NCBI RefSeq assembly: GCF_963259705.1
Contig: NC_081841.1
Coordinates: 88,735,063-88,799,062, forward strand
Length of the DNA: 64,000 nt
Source of the DNA: Myotis daubentonii
Lineage: Eukaryota > Chordata > Mammalia > Chiroptera > Vespertilionidae
Direction of reading: 5' to 3'
The notes under the pieces are model-generated. The model was not told where the DNA came from and ran no database searches. It worked only from the letters and a program-made list of their open reading frames with translations. The position numbers were made by a program, and so were the translations under genes. Of the stretch, positions 1 through 12,150 are shown piece by piece; position 1 is the stretch's first letter, and each line of letters begins with the position of its first letter.

Positions 1-565
1 TACACAGAAATTCAAAATAATGAATTCTTGCCATTTGTGACAACATGGATGGACCTAGAGGGTACTTTGCTAAGTGAAATAAGTCAGAAAAAGAAAGAAA
101 AAAACAAAATGATTTCACTTATATGCAGAGTCTAAAAAAAACCCAGCAAAACAAATTAACAAACAAAACAGAAACAGACTCATGGATATAGAAAACAAAC
201 GGATGGTTGCTAGAGAGAGGTGAGGGAGAAGGGATGGGCAAAAAGGTAAAGGAAAATAAGAGTTACATAGGGGACTGTCTAGGGCGGGGGGAAAAAATGG
301 ACACATATGTAATACCCTTTGTAATACTTTAAGCAATAAAAAAAAAAAAGAAAGAAAGAAAATAAGAGTTACAAACTCCCAGTTATAAAATAAATATGAC
401 ACAGGTAGATAGGGTACAGAACAGAGAATATAGCCAATAATATCACAATAGCTTTGCACAGCGACAGATATTGATCAGATCATAAACGATAAAATGTCTA
501 ATCACAATATTGTATATCTAAAACTAAGGTATTATATGCCAACTATACTTAAAATTTTTAAAGAA
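1..565 (+). mobile_element. L1 LINE 3' end fragment
   Basis: The text reads like the 3' end of a mammalian L1: a stretch about an animal-type ORF2 tail (acatggatggacctagag, gctaagtgaaataagtcag) followed by a purine-rich 3'UTR and an A-rich end near 560. It is cut by the window edge at position 1. A second short L1 tail is inserted inside it at 268-357. No open reading frame survives. Confidence 0.75.
268..357 (+). mobile_element. Short 5'-truncated L1 insertion with 16-bp target duplication
   Basis: Ninety bases ending in an A-rich tail (caataaaaaaaaaaaag) are flanked by identical 16-bp copies of gaaaataagagttaca at 252-267 and 358-373. The motif acacatatgtaataccc followed by poly(A) is a typical end of a young bat L1. 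The perfect target-site duplication indicates target-primed reverse transcription into the older L1 around it. Confidence 0.8.
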
Positions 566-1985
566 GTATATAAGTAGCTTTTTAAAGGTCATTTCAAATA
601 CTTGTTTTTAAAATACAAAATCACACCTTAAAAACTGATAGTTTTTTAAGGTTAGTTGTAAAATGTGGAACTTAAAATCCTATTATGAAACATTTTCCTA
701 CTCTAGTTTCTAAAATTCTAATTTTTTGCTTGAAAGTTAGAATTTTGTCAAATATTGTTAGTTGTTTTCCTTAAAGTAAAAGATGCACTTTGTATTTTGA
801 GAATAAATTTGTCAAATAATCTAATCTGACAAACCATAGTTTGTATGTTTTAATTAAAAATATTATTCCATTAAACAAACTAGCTAGTCATCTATAGACT
901 TGTCCATTTTTAAGATAAAAGTATAATTATATTGATGTGATATTAACTGTCTTCAGTCTTCATATTTTGGATAAATATTTGTATTTTGATGAGTTAGTGA
1001 ATCATTAGAAAGGGATTCACTATGATTTTTTTTTCTGACTTCATCTAGTAAACATTTAGTAATGCTAGCTCAGTCTCTCTCTTTTGGTATATACTTCTCA
1101 GTCTATATAATATAGTTGATCCAGTAAAATTCTCAGTGGTTTTTTCAGCTCTGGGTTGAAAAGATACAAGAAACAATTTTATTCCTTTACAATTGGTCAC
1201 TTCTACAATTAAAATTTAGTTCTTTTTTTTAATTCTGAATGCTTGGTCTCAAAATGCTGCAATAACTCAATTAACACCATAAAACTATTTGAAATATTCT
1301 TTGCATAAGATAAAACAAATTATGAGAATAATATTTATAAAGCCAAGGAATATGTGGCTATATCATATTCTGTTGCCTATTTCCATTTTCATTAACTTTC
1401 TTTGGATTAAATTCCCCCTTCCTTTGACTTAGAGAACTGTCTAATATCTTATTTTGTGCAGTGCAGCTATGGTTGAGAAAGTCTCCAAATCTCCTTTGTT
1501 TATGACCATGATCCATCTTTAAATATAAGTAAGTATAGTATAATTTTTTTTACTTTTTCATAAATTAAAACATTACTTTCAAAATAGTAATAATTTTATA
1601 CAAAATTTAGAAACATTTTTGAAAAAAAATCTTTCAATTATTGCAAAATAAGATCAGAAAGTATAATTACTTTTTTCTGCTTATTTGTGTAAAAGGAAGA
1701 AATTTGAGAATTTCAAAATAAGGAATGATTGGGCAATAACTAGGTTATAAAAAGTAATAGCTGACACAAACAAGGATAGACAGCAGGAACACAGTATTGT
1801 TACTGAGAACAAACAATTAATCTCTAAAACAGTCTGCTATAATAAAGTTTAGAAAGCACAAGAGTACGCAAGCAGGTATTCTATCAGCCATCAGAATGAT
1901 GACATCATCACATGTCATGTAACCTCTGAAAAACTCTGCTTTTCCTTTCTGAGATAATTAAAGTAAAAATACAAATAGCATCATT
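566..1985. other. Intergenic, no feature recognised
   Basis: AT-rich intergenic DNA with many stops in every frame. No gene, RNA gene or repeat that I can name is visible. Confidence 0.6.
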
Positions 1986-2211
1986 TTTTAAAAAATATAT
2001 ATGTTTTTATTGATTTCATAGAAAGGAAAGAAGAGGGAGAGAAAGATAGAAACATCAATGATGAGAGAAAATTATCGATTAGTTTCCTCCTGCATTTCCA
2101 CTACTGGGATTTGAGCCTGCAATCCAGACATATGCCCTGACCTGGAATCAAACCATGACCTCTTGGTTCATGGGTTGACGCTCAATGACTGAGAAACACT
2201 GGCAAGGCCTG
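1986..2211 (-). mobile_element. Ves SINE
   Basis: A tRNA-derived vespertilionid SINE read in reverse: A-tail side at about 1990 (tttttattgatttcat), the gagagaaacatcaatgatgagag block, and the tRNA-like head ending near ggcaaggcct at 2210. It is moderately diverged. Confidence 0.85.
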
Positions 2212-2635
2212 CTACTATTATTGCTATCGAGAACTCTGTAGAAAACATTTATTTGAAAATTTTACCCACGACAAAATTCAAAGAAAATTGTCATTTAAGT
2301 TTATGAGTCTTCAAGATAACACCATTAAAATTGCCAAAATATGATAAAGGCAGTTTACAAAAGAAGACAAATTTACATATAAATTTCAGTGCAAGAATTC
2401 TAAATAAAATGATAGCAGCTATATTTCTCTATAATTAAAATAATAATGTGATCAAATGTATTAAATATTAATAAGTGCATTGTAATGATAAAAGTCAAAT
2501 AATAACATACCCAAAATTCAAGGATGGCTTAATATTAAGAAACTTTATGATATAATATACATTAAGATCAAACCACACTGTCATTGAAAAATTATCATAA
2601 TTAATATATTAAAATTCAATCAATGTTTCTTTTTT
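2212..2635. other. Intergenic, no feature recognised
   Basis: Very AT-rich DNA without a recognisable gene or named repeat. Confidence 0.55.
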
Positions 2636-2833
2636 GATATACTTATTTATTTTTATTGAATTTATTGGGGTGACTGGTTACTAAAATTATATAGGTTTCA
2701 GGTGTACAATTTTATAAGTTAAAGTAATTGTTCATGTGTACACTTTTATAATATATCATGACTATATTGACTTGAAACCTTTATAGTTATATTAACCAAT
2801 ATTACCCCAATAAATTTAATACAAAATTAAAAA
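2636..2833. mobile_element. Two L1 3' ends in inverted (tail-to-tail) arrangement
   Basis: Positions 2636-2725 read as the reverse complement of an L1 terminus (aatttattggggtgact, aggtttcaggtgtacaa). Positions 2762-2833 read as the same terminus in the forward direction (ttgacttgaaacctttat, ccaatattaccccaataaa). The two termini form an imperfect palindrome around 2740. Confidence 0.6.
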
Positions 2834-3240
2834 GTAGGTTTTTAAATATTTTTCTTCAGGTCTAGTTTTCTTTAGATTATTTCGTCTCATTCAATGAACT
2901 AACTAGAGCTAGAAGAAACATTTCAATGATGGGTAAGTCTGATGTGGGTTTTAATTATGTTGGCAGGATAGGAAAGAAAGAATTAAATTTCCTGTTATTT
3001 TTTTTTTTTTTGACAGCAGGTGAAGCATAAGTAATTTTCCCAAGACACCATAGTTTTGTTTCAAAGTTCAAAGTTCAAACTTAAAAATTTTCTCTGGTAT
3101 TTCCTCTAAAGTTCATATAACAGACGTGCTTCAGATTACGTATGTGAAGCATGTCAACCAGATGTTAAGGCTTTATATAAGTCTTGAATCATGCAAAGCT
3201 ACGCATATTTAATTGGACTCAAGTGTTGTGAAGTAGTGAA
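2834..3240. other. Intergenic, no feature recognised
   Basis: AT-rich sequence with a 14-base T run at about 2999-3012. Nothing else can be named. Confidence 0.5.
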
Positions 3241-3660
3241 ACCAGAACCAATAGGGTCCATACTACCTGGCGCTCCCAGAATGAATAAGTAAAGACAAGG
3301 CTGAATCCTTGAGGTGCTTTTATTCAGATGGCCAAGATCCGAGAGAGCAGCAGGTATTTTTAACCTGAAAAAATCACTTTAACGTAGGGTTGGAGAGTGG
3401 GAGAAAATCTAAAACCATGTGAGTTCCCAGGGTCTTTTTTCCGTCACCGTCCCCATAAAGATTGGGCCCCAGGCATTCGTCTCCCTTCAGGCATGTCACG
3501 CCCTTTATCTGCTTCCAAATGTACCTTCTCTCTAAGCGATAGAGCCACCTGGACTTCAAGGTCAGTTATCTTTATGACTCTGTTTTTCTTCTACAACAGG
3601 CTCTCCAGAGTTTCCCAGGGTCTGCAAGAAAAATCTCTTATCTCTAGTTACTGTAGTAAA
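3240..3660 (-). mobile_element. Possible LTR (R-U5-like) relic
   Basis: Read on the minus strand, this block is more GC-rich than its surroundings. It contains a polyadenylation signal context (ctgaataaaagcacctcaag) near 3300-3325, like the R/U5 end of a gammaretrovirus-type LTR. No primer-binding site, internal gene or clear paired terminus is seen. The assignment rests on composition and the polyA-like end only; it could be another old repeat. Confidence 0.3.
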
Positions 3661-3838
3661 TAGATATGAATCAACTGGGATTCTATTCTTTATTGTGTAC
3701 CTTTCCTCTATCAATAGGAAGAAGTGTAATATTCATTTAAAATATAAACATGAAAAGTACACCAAGATTGTACTGTACCAGTTAAAAATAGGAAAGTGAT
3801 GACATCAAGCCTTTTGCCTTCTATTTCATAATGATCTT

Positions 3839-3886
3839 TGTGTGCATGTATGTGTGAATATGTGTGTGTGGGTGGGTGTGTGTTTA
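3839..3886. repeat. (TG)n-like simple repeat
   Basis: An interrupted run of tgtg and gggtg units in an otherwise AT-rich stretch. Confidence 0.8.
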
Positions 3887-3899
3887 CCAAATATATGCT

Positions 3900-4105
3900 A
3901 GCACTTGAGTGCTCTATAACGTATCTGCTGTGTGATCTTGGGCAATTTTCTTTCTCAATTTATCTTGAAGTAAGTATGATCATGGTGCCTATCTCATAAA
4001 GATTTATTAATAAACTTAAATGAGTCAATGTATCTAAAACTCCTAGAATGAGTCCTTGCATTCAGTAAACACTCAATAAATGTTAGTTATTGTACTGTTA
4101 GGTCT
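3900..4105 (+). mobile_element. MIR SINE relic
   Basis: The core tgctgtgtgatcttgggcaa and the 3' end acactcaataaatgttagtt match the mammalian-wide MIR element in the forward direction. Confidence 0.75.
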
Positions 4106-4199
4106 ACCACTTTCAGCAAGTATGAAAGATAAGGACATGGAAGGTTAGCATCTTATAGGAGCAGCAAATGTCCAGAGATGGGAATTTTTGCTTCTGTCT

Positions 4200-4360
4200 C
4201 TTCTGTTGTCTGCTCTACAACTAACTATATGTATATAAACACTGCAAACCTCATTTCCACATTTGTAAAATAGGGTCAATTGTGTCCATCATGGTGAAGG
4301 TAGGAGGATTAAATATATTGATACATTGAAGCACTTAGAACATTGTAAGCATATAGAGAT
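4200..4360 (+). mobile_element. MIR SINE relic
   Basis: The series catttccacatttgtaaaa, tagg, gattaaatatattgatacat and gcacttagaacattgtaag follows the MIR 3' half. It is old and diverged. Confidence 0.55.
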
Positions 4361-4904
4361 TTATTTTTGTATGCTCAAACATATGAAACTAGATTTATTG
4401 TTAATAAATGCTTAATATTTATACTACTATTTACATCAAACAACATGAAAAAACAAATATAAATTACAGGTTATAACTATTATGAAATAAAATAATGGAT
4501 TGCAGTGAAAGAGTACATAGCATAGGAAAAACGGGGAAAGCCTCCCTGTTGGATAATCTGATATTTAAACTTTGTTGGAAAGGGTGAAGAAGTGGGAAAA
4601 GTATTCAAAGCAGAGATTTCAGAATTTTTGAATGACTGGTAGGTGGTAAAACTTTGGTGGATAAGTGGCATTCAAATTGTAATTGGACACATAATGATGA
4701 TCAATGCAGGTAGGTCATAATAGTCTGTGCATTTTGATTTTCATTTAAGTGCTTTGGGATGATAGGGATTGTTAAGTAATAGAAGGACAAAAGGAAGCAG
4801 AAAGTTTAAAAGAGGTACAATCACATTAGTTCAGGCAAGAAACTAAGTTGGTGCATTGAACTAGAGAGGCAGCAGTAGAAATAGATAATACTTGGTACAT
4901 ACAA
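4361..4904. other. Intergenic, no feature recognised
   Basis: No convincing coding potential or named repeat. Open frames here are short and have no homology I recognise. Confidence 0.5.
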
Positions 4905-5117
4905 TACTACATAATAAAAAGCAAATATGCAATTAGACCGAATGGTGGAACAACCAAACCACTGACTAACCGGTTGCTGTGATATGCACTGACCACCAGG
5001 GGGCACGTGTGGAACATGGTGGGCATCAGCAGCAGGTGGCAGAACACGGAACATGGCAGGCATTGGCATTGGCAGCAGCGGGATGGTGCAACAAGTGGGT
5101 GCGGGCACCAGACCTAT
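4905..5117 (+). mobile_element. HeliBat-type Helitron, forward orientation, non-autonomous
   Basis: The start tactacataataaaaagc aligns with the HeliBat 5' end TCCTATATAATAAAAGG, and gcaaatatgcaattagacc with the subterminal gctaatatgcaaattgacc. The end has a small hairpin (ggtgcgggcacc) followed by cagacctat, equivalent to caggcctctag. Both termini carry point changes (TA for TC, CTAT for CTAG), so this is an older copy. It carries a CTCF-like core, ccaccagggggcac, at 4993-5006. Confidence 0.7.
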
Positions 5118-6483
5118 TCCCCAACAGGCAATTCAAATGAAGATCAATACAAAACCATAAAATAAATGTAAGACAGTTTTAAAAATTCTGATTTGCCCTT
5201 TAAACAAAAAATACATAATTCATCATCAGTCCACACATAAATGTCTATAAAAATTTTGGCACCATATAGCACAAGAGACTAGATGCTGTCCTCAAGAAGC
5301 ACAAAGGCTTGTTGGAAAAGGTGCAAAAATAAAAATAAAAATAAATAGATGCAGTTCTGATTTTGTGTGGCAATTTCTACAGAAGGAATGAGATACTGTT
5401 TCATGGGGCAGCGGCCTCAGGTATACCGAAGAAGGTTTTACATTAAGAAATGAGGGATGGCCTTGTAAGCCAAGAATACTTTACACAACTCCAGAAAGCC
5501 GGAAAGCTTTTAAAAGGTACAGAGGGATGGAGGAGCCTTTACAGGGGAACCGACTCGCTCCCATGGCTAAGTACATTTATAGATAGGCTGCAGATATGGT
5601 CAGAGTTCAAAATAAACCCCGTTTCCTTCTGATTAACTTATGATGGTTGATGGTTCAGAACACATTATTTTTCAAGTAGCTCATTTAATTGAAGATTTAA
5701 ACTATGTGTAAATAACATATAAGATTAAAAATATCTTGGGATGACAAATGAAAATTTTCCTAGGAGGCATATCCTCATCAAAATGATAAAGTTTTGAAGA
5801 CTTAGATAATCCTAAAGTGTTTTTAGTAGCAAAGTCATTTAGCATGTTTTACAAATGACATAATGTTGACTCATTATGAAGTCGGTTCCACTAAAAATAA
5901 ACTGACTCTACAGCAAATGGTGTGAGTATTCATTATTTTAGTGTTGAAAACCTTGGTCCTGAAATTTAATATGTACCTTTCATTATAAATATCCTTCTTC
6001 AATTATATTTGCAAGGAAATGGTTGACCTGTAAGAAATGTAGTTAATACACTTTCAGATGATACACATTTTCTAAAGTTATATGGTTTCTTCTAAGTTTC
6101 AAAAGGAAATTTCAGAAAATAGCACTGGGGTTTTAAAATACAAGTTGTAATTGACTTATTCATAAACCACAAAGATGTCTTATGATAATTACTTCAATAT
6201 TGAAAACTCTAGTGTGTTTCTAAGTTTCCCTTCTGCAGAATATATATGTTTGGATACTCACCCAAACCTATTATATTCCAATCCACACCCAATTTCTTCC
6301 TTTCTTTAACAATGAAATTACCATGGCATCAGTGGAAGTACTTCTAAGTTTTCAAGAAGAAAATGGGCAGGTACATTATAGCAATTTTGGCAGTTAATTA
6401 TTGGTTTAAATATTGGTTTCAATATTTTTTTGAAAGCCATGTATTTTGTGTCCTCTAGTTAGAGTTGGCGAAAACTCAAATTT
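5118..6483. other. Intergenic, no feature recognised
   Basis: AT-rich DNA. Short open frames, for example near 5450-5630, lack recognisable protein similarity and are not called. Confidence 0.5.
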
Positions 6484-6895
6484 TGGAGAGCATTATGCTA
6501 AGTGAAATAAGCCAGTCAGAAAGACAAGTACCATATGATCTCATTCATATGTGGAATCTAAGGAACAAAATAAACTAACAAATAAAATAGAAACAGACTC
6601 ACAGATAGAAAACAGTCTGACAGCTGCCAGAGGGGAGGGGGTTGTGGGGCTGGGTGAAAAGGGTGAAGGGATTAAATAAAAAACCCCACAAAAAACCCAA
6701 AAAATGTATTGATATAGACAACATTATGGTGATTACCAGAGGAAAGGGGGTGGGAGGAGGTAGATGAGGGTATAAGGGAGATAAATGGTGACAGAAAGGG
6801 ACCTGACTTTGTGTGAACACAATACAATATGCAGATGATGTACTATAGAATTGTACACCTGAAACTTATATAATTTTATTAACCTATATAAAAAG
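6484..6895 (+). mobile_element. L1 LINE 3' end
   Basis: The block runs from cattatgctaagtgaaataa through the purine-rich 3'UTR (cagaggggagggggttgtgg, gattaccagaggaaagggg) to ttgtacacctgaaacttat and ttttattaacctatat. It is a 5'-truncated L1 in forward orientation. Confidence 0.85.
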
Positions 6896-7071
6896 GTGCT
6901 TCTGCCTTTTTATAAATGAAAAATTTGTGACTCCAATGGAGAAAGTTCAAGGTTAAACAGAAGGTTCTCACAAGGGGAGCAGAGATGTGTTCAGCAGGAC
7001 CTGCTTCCTGCCTATCAATTCGGTCCACAGATAGTGCAAATTTGAGGAAAGACGTTAAAAATCTCAGGGTC

Positions 7072-7294
7072 ATCCGGCCAGCTAGCCCAGTTGGTTGGAT
7101 TGTCATCCCCATGCACCAAAAAGGGTTGCTGGTTTAATTCCCAGTCAGGGCACATACCTAAATTGTGGTTCAATCCCAGTCGGGGTACATATGGGAGGCA
7201 GCTGATCGATGTTTCTCTCTCTGTATCTCTTCCCCTTCATCTCTCTCTAAAAAAAATAATACACATATCCTCTGGTGAGGATTTAAAAACAAAA
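7072..7294 (+). mobile_element. Ves SINE with 9-bp flanking repeat
   Basis: The tRNA-like head (ccggccagctagcccagttg), the ggcagctgatcgatgtttct block and the tail including cctctggtgagg followed by A-rich sequence are all present. The flanks ctcagggtc at 7063-7071 and 7295-7303 are a likely target-site duplication. Confidence 0.85.
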
Positions 7295-7303
7295 CTCAGG
7301 GTC

Positions 7304-7824
7304 TTCAGGAATATTCTTATTGGTCATAAATGGACTCAGGAAAGTCTGAAAGTGAGCTAGTCCAGAGTATTTATTTATTTTAGGTTAGTTGAAAATTAAT
7401 GAACTATATTCAGATGTACAAGAAAATTTGGAATATTTATTTTTTTCATTTTTAAAAATCTCTCTTTCACCAATAGTGGATGGAAGGAATTTGAATTTAC
7501 TAACTGTCGTTTTGTTAGATTTCTCTATTTAAACAGTCTCTTTCAATTTACATGATCCCTTTAGCTTCCAGAGTTTAATTCCCTCACCATTATCTTCTAC
7601 AAGATGGAATCTGGGTTGGGGGACATATATCTTCCTGGTGTCAGGGGACTGAGGTAAGGAAGGAGTGGCTAGTGAGACCTGTAATTTGGTTCTTTTGTTC
7701 ATTTTGGTATCTTCTTGATTAATCCCAGTGACTTCTGAGTTTGTGGCCTCTTATCTCTGGGGTGGTCATGTACCGATCAGTCCTCAATAAGGAAGGGAGA
7801 GAAAGGACCTAGATGAGTATCAGT
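7304..7824. other. Intergenic, no feature recognised
   Basis: No gene or named repeat can be supported. Confidence 0.5.
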
Positions 7825-8327
7825 ATTAGACTCCTATCACAGCTGTAACAAATTGCCACAAATTTAGTGGCTTAAAACAGCAAAAATTCATTATATTTCT
7901 GTTCTGGAGCTCAGAAACCCAAAATGAGTTTCACTGGATTGAAATCAAGGAGTCAGCAGAGCTGCATTCCTTCGGAAGCTCTAAGGGCCAATTCATTCCC
8001 TTGCCTCTTCCAGGTTCTAGAGATGCCCGAGTTTCTTGTCTCTTCAGCCCACCATCTTCAAAGCCAGCAATGGCCAGGTGGGTGTTTCCAACATCATATC
8101 ACATCACTCTGACAATGACACTTCTGCTTCCTTCTCCCACTATTAAGGACCCTGTGATTATATTAGTTCCACCCAGATAAGTTAGGATATCTCCCTGTTT
8201 TAATGTCAGTTTTTGCACCCTTAAGTCCATCAGCTACCTTAACTCCTCATTGCCACCAAATCTAACACATTTACAATTTCTGGCAATGAAAAAGTGGACA
8301 TCTTTGAGAAGCCACTAGCCTGCCTAC
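7825..8327 (-). mobile_element. MaLR (MLT1-type) LTR relic
   Basis: On the plus strand the sequence reads as a reversed MLT1-like LTR: acaaattgccacaaatttag, tggcttaaaacagc, ttctggagctcagaa, ttccttcggaagctct, tctgacaatgac and gtggacatctttgag occur in the expected order. No internal retroviral sequence is attached, so it is a solo LTR. The subfamily cannot be assigned by eye. Confidence 0.65.
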
Positions 8328-10262
8328 AATAGTTTCCAAAACTGTTTTGTCAAACTATAGGCTCATGGAAATAAAACCTCCAAATGTGTGTTTGATTAGA
8401 AGAAACTCTGCTCTTTAGATCCATGATTTCTAATATGTTTGATAACAATTTTTCAAAAATCAATTATAGCATACCACATGGTATCTTTTAATTTATACTC
8501 TAACATTAGAGAATTAGACTTTCTACTTTTAAGCTTTTAGGATCCAGTTAGGAAGGTGAATTGAGATACGATCATTAGTAGAATAATTAAGTTGTTACAT
8601 CACCAAATTGTGAACTCAATACTCCTTTGGGAGGCAGGGAAAATAAACTTATAATGACTTTATTCTGCATCTGGTTAATGGCTTTTCTGGGAAAAGTCTT
8701 TGGAGTAACTTACAAAGTACACTGAGAAATTTGCTTGTGGCTATGTGGGTTGCTCTTCCCAGAAGTGATGTGAACTAGTCCAGGCAACCAAGAGAGGGAA
8801 GGCATGAGAGCCGAAGTCTACATTATTTCTCTGGACACCATGATCATGACTCAGAGTGGAATCCTTAAATGATTCATAATATCATTTTGCCACTTTGGAA
8901 AAAAATTAAAAGATGAATATCTAAGTAGGAAAACAGTTGTGCTGTTGTGCTGGATCATGGATCACAACCAGTGAAAACACTTCCCCAACTGTCTAATGTA
9001 ATTTTGTCCATGAACATCACAAGGATCCTTATTAACACTGACTCCCCTCTGTCCACCTTTTCCTTCCTGCTTCTCAATTATATTTCCCTTTACTGCCCCT
9101 TCAATCACTTTGTGACAAATGCAAGCATGTGTTATTTTTCTATTACACATGTGTATGTGTGTCCATGTGTTTAGTGCTTAGAACCTATGCTGTCCACACA
9201 GATGGTGACTGAAAAGAACAAGGAAGTAAACAAAAGAAGGGAATGTCTGATATTTTTAGATTCACTAGTTCAATTTATTAGGATTTTTGCTTACTTCCAC
9301 TATGGCATAAAGAATACTCTTATGGTATATATTTGGGAAACATTCCTTTAGAAAAAAGGCAAAATAAGTATTATTTAAATATAGTTAACATGTGGTTTAA
9401 TTTGAGCCTTACGCCTCCCTTCCTCAATGCCAACTATCACTTTTGGACTAAGAATATTATAAAATGTGGAAAGGAAAAAGTAACACTGAAAGAGGAGTCA
9501 GGGTTCAAATATAAATGAATTTTCCAGGTCTCCCAGTCCCATCAATACACAATATTTTTGACTGAATTGGTGAAAGATGTCCAAGATTCTGTGTTTGAAG
9601 ACTGTGACTCTAATGTTCCAGGTCTAATCCGGTTTCTTTAAACACATCCAATTGTATATACAGGGCTCCATAAGTAGTTTATTTTAATGCCTTGTTTCTT
9701 AAAGGAGTCTTTTATGGTCATGATGCTCAGATAAATTCACTAGTTTACCATACTTGACAAAGATAATAATGATTACTAACATTTTAGTGATTTACAATAT
9801 AGAAGCCCTTTCAATTTGACCTGATCCTTATTAAAACCAAGGGAAATACAAGCTATTAAGCCTGTGTTAAAGATGAAGAAATTCTGGCCTCAGAAACAGA
9901 ACCTCTGCTTCCATATTCCATGACTTCCCAGCTCTACCATTCTTGAAATAAGCAATATTGTCTCTCATGTTTTCCAAATCCCTTTGCACCACCCCCAGCT
10001 CACCTCAGATTCTTCTGTCTTATATAGCACTTATAAGTCCTTGGGCTTTGCTCTCAGCATGTTCCCTACCAGTCTCAGTGAATTACCCTTTTGTTCCTCT
10101 CACAGCAACTATTACAATTAGCCTTTTTAAAATTTATTTTGTTACTTTTTGTATGAGTGTGTGTGTGTGCATATATATTCACCAACAATGACAAGCACGC
10201 TTGGTTTTTATGTTGTTGTTATAATTGTAGTGCCTCCAACAATGTTCTTTACAGGGTAGGAG
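8328..10262. other. Intergenic, no feature firmly recognised
   Basis: About 1.9 kb of AT-rich DNA. Short frames and possible MIR-like fragments (near 9790-9900) are too diverged to call. Confidence 0.45.
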
Positions 10263-10480
10263 GTTTTTAAAAATATATTTTTATTGATTTCAGAGAGGAA
10301 GGGAGAGGGAGAGAGAGAGAGAAACATCAATGATGAGAGAGAATCATCAAGGCTGCCTCCTGCACGCCCCCTACTGGGGACTGAGCCTCTAACCTGGGCA
10401 TGTGCCACAACCTCGAATTGAACCATGACCTCCTGGTTCATAGGTCAATGCGCAACCACTGAGACACTCCGGTCAGGCCA
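10263..10480 (-). mobile_element. Ves SINE
   Basis: A reverse-oriented copy: tttttattgatttcagagag, a (GA)n-expanded block, aaacatcaatgatgagagag, ccccctactggggactgagc, and the tRNA-like head ending in ccggtcaggcc. Confidence 0.9.
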
Positions 10481-12005
10481 AAAGTTCATAATTTATACTT
10501 GCATTGATATAATAGTACGCATTTGCATCAGCCTTACCTACCTAACAATGAAGCAAATTAAAGTTAAATCACTGAAGCAATTAGCTCCTTGAAATAAAGG
10601 TTCCTTTTAGTTTTGGTATCATAAGTTTACGCAGCTTACTATCAAAATAGTGTCTCAGAAAGAGACAATTTCTAATTCTTAATAATGAAAAATTCCTAAA
10701 TGCTAATGGAAGATTCATTATTTTATTGAATTGTATTTTAAGTATGATCTAAGTCTCTATCTTATTTATTACTCTTATCCCAAGCAAAAATAAAGTGAAG
10801 AATTTGCCTGTTAAGCTTATGTGAGCATTTTGGATGAAACCTTAAAAACTTTTAATTTAATTTTCACAGTGTGGGAATTATAGTAGTTTTCTGAAATGAC
10901 ATTATACTTTCTGATTCAAATTTGAGAAAAGATATAACACAAAATTAAAATTATATATTCTACAAATTCTATCACATTTCCAAATAATGTGATAAACATT
11001 ATAATGTATTTTTCAAGCACATCTCCCTTCATTTCCATGCCCATACAGTATTTATTTTGAAGAAAATAACCTGGAAGAAATCATTACTTCATCTAAAAAA
11101 AATACTGTTTTTCAATAGATGGACAGTCTGATATGACCAAAGAAAGCTTTTTAGACATTATGCTTAGGGTAAACATAGCCAAACCCAAAACAAACCCTTG
11201 CTCAGTCTGCTAAAAGGAATTTTTTAAGTGACTGTTTTTAAACTTCATTAACTCTAATTTTCCATTTCACCAGTAACAATACTTTACAGTTCTGAAGACT
11301 GTGTCTGTCCTAAGGTATCTGTCTTGCCCACCAGCATTTACAGAACCCAGTACTACAGATGTGATTTTCCCTCATTTGCTTGCTAAAAATAATGTGGTGT
11401 TTACCACAACTGCAGTTTTCTGGGTTCAGAATCCAACCTAGAGAATGTCATTTGGTTTTCTAATTTGGTCCAGCTGTAGAAATGTAACAATTTTTCTTTC
11501 TTTCTCTTCTTTTTATCTTCCCCCTCCCCCACACTCTCTCTTCCTCCCTTCCTTCCTTTTTTCTTTCTTTGCTTCCCTTTTTCCTTCCTTCCTCATGCAT
11601 ATTCTTTCTCTCATCAGTCATTCTTTGGACATTCATGGCAAAATGAAAGTAACTTTGTGATAAACAGTGATTTTCAATATCAGAATTGCTACTAGCACAC
11701 ATTGGTCTCATAATTTGATATCTGTGGAAATTTACAAGGAGTGATGAAGACTTTACTAAATGTACTAATCTTGTGTCACCTTGAACATATTTTTTCCCTT
11801 CTAATATCCAAGTTACTCCTTCAGATTCCTCTTGCAGAACACAAGTTACAAATCATCTCTATTAGCTGGACTTTTTCCAAACACTCCAAATTAAGGAAAA
11901 GGAGATACATAAAAGCAGCTAGTTTGCACAGTTTTGAACAATAATTCAGAACTTGAGTAGTTAGTTGTGTGGGTACTTATTGAGACTAACCAACAGTTCT
12001 TCTTT
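10481..12005. other. Intergenic; polypyrimidine tract near 11490-11597
   Basis: Mostly featureless AT-rich DNA. Positions 11490-11597 form a C/T-rich low-complexity tract of ttcc, ttct and ccct units. No gene is supported. Confidence 0.5.
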
Positions 12006-12150
12006 GATCAGGCATTTATTTATGCATTTAATCATTTGTTCAGTAAAAATATGTTGAATGCCCAAATAGGTGTCTGGAATTAACCTATGTTCTTGGCATA
12101 TAGGAACAAACAAGACAGATGACTTTACCTATTTGGAGTGGAAAAGATAA
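12006..12150 (-). mobile_element. L2-type LINE 3' end relic
   Basis: The reversed L2 terminus appears as catttatttatgcatttaat, ttgttcagtaaaaatatgtt and a diverged remainder. Support is weak. Confidence 0.35.
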
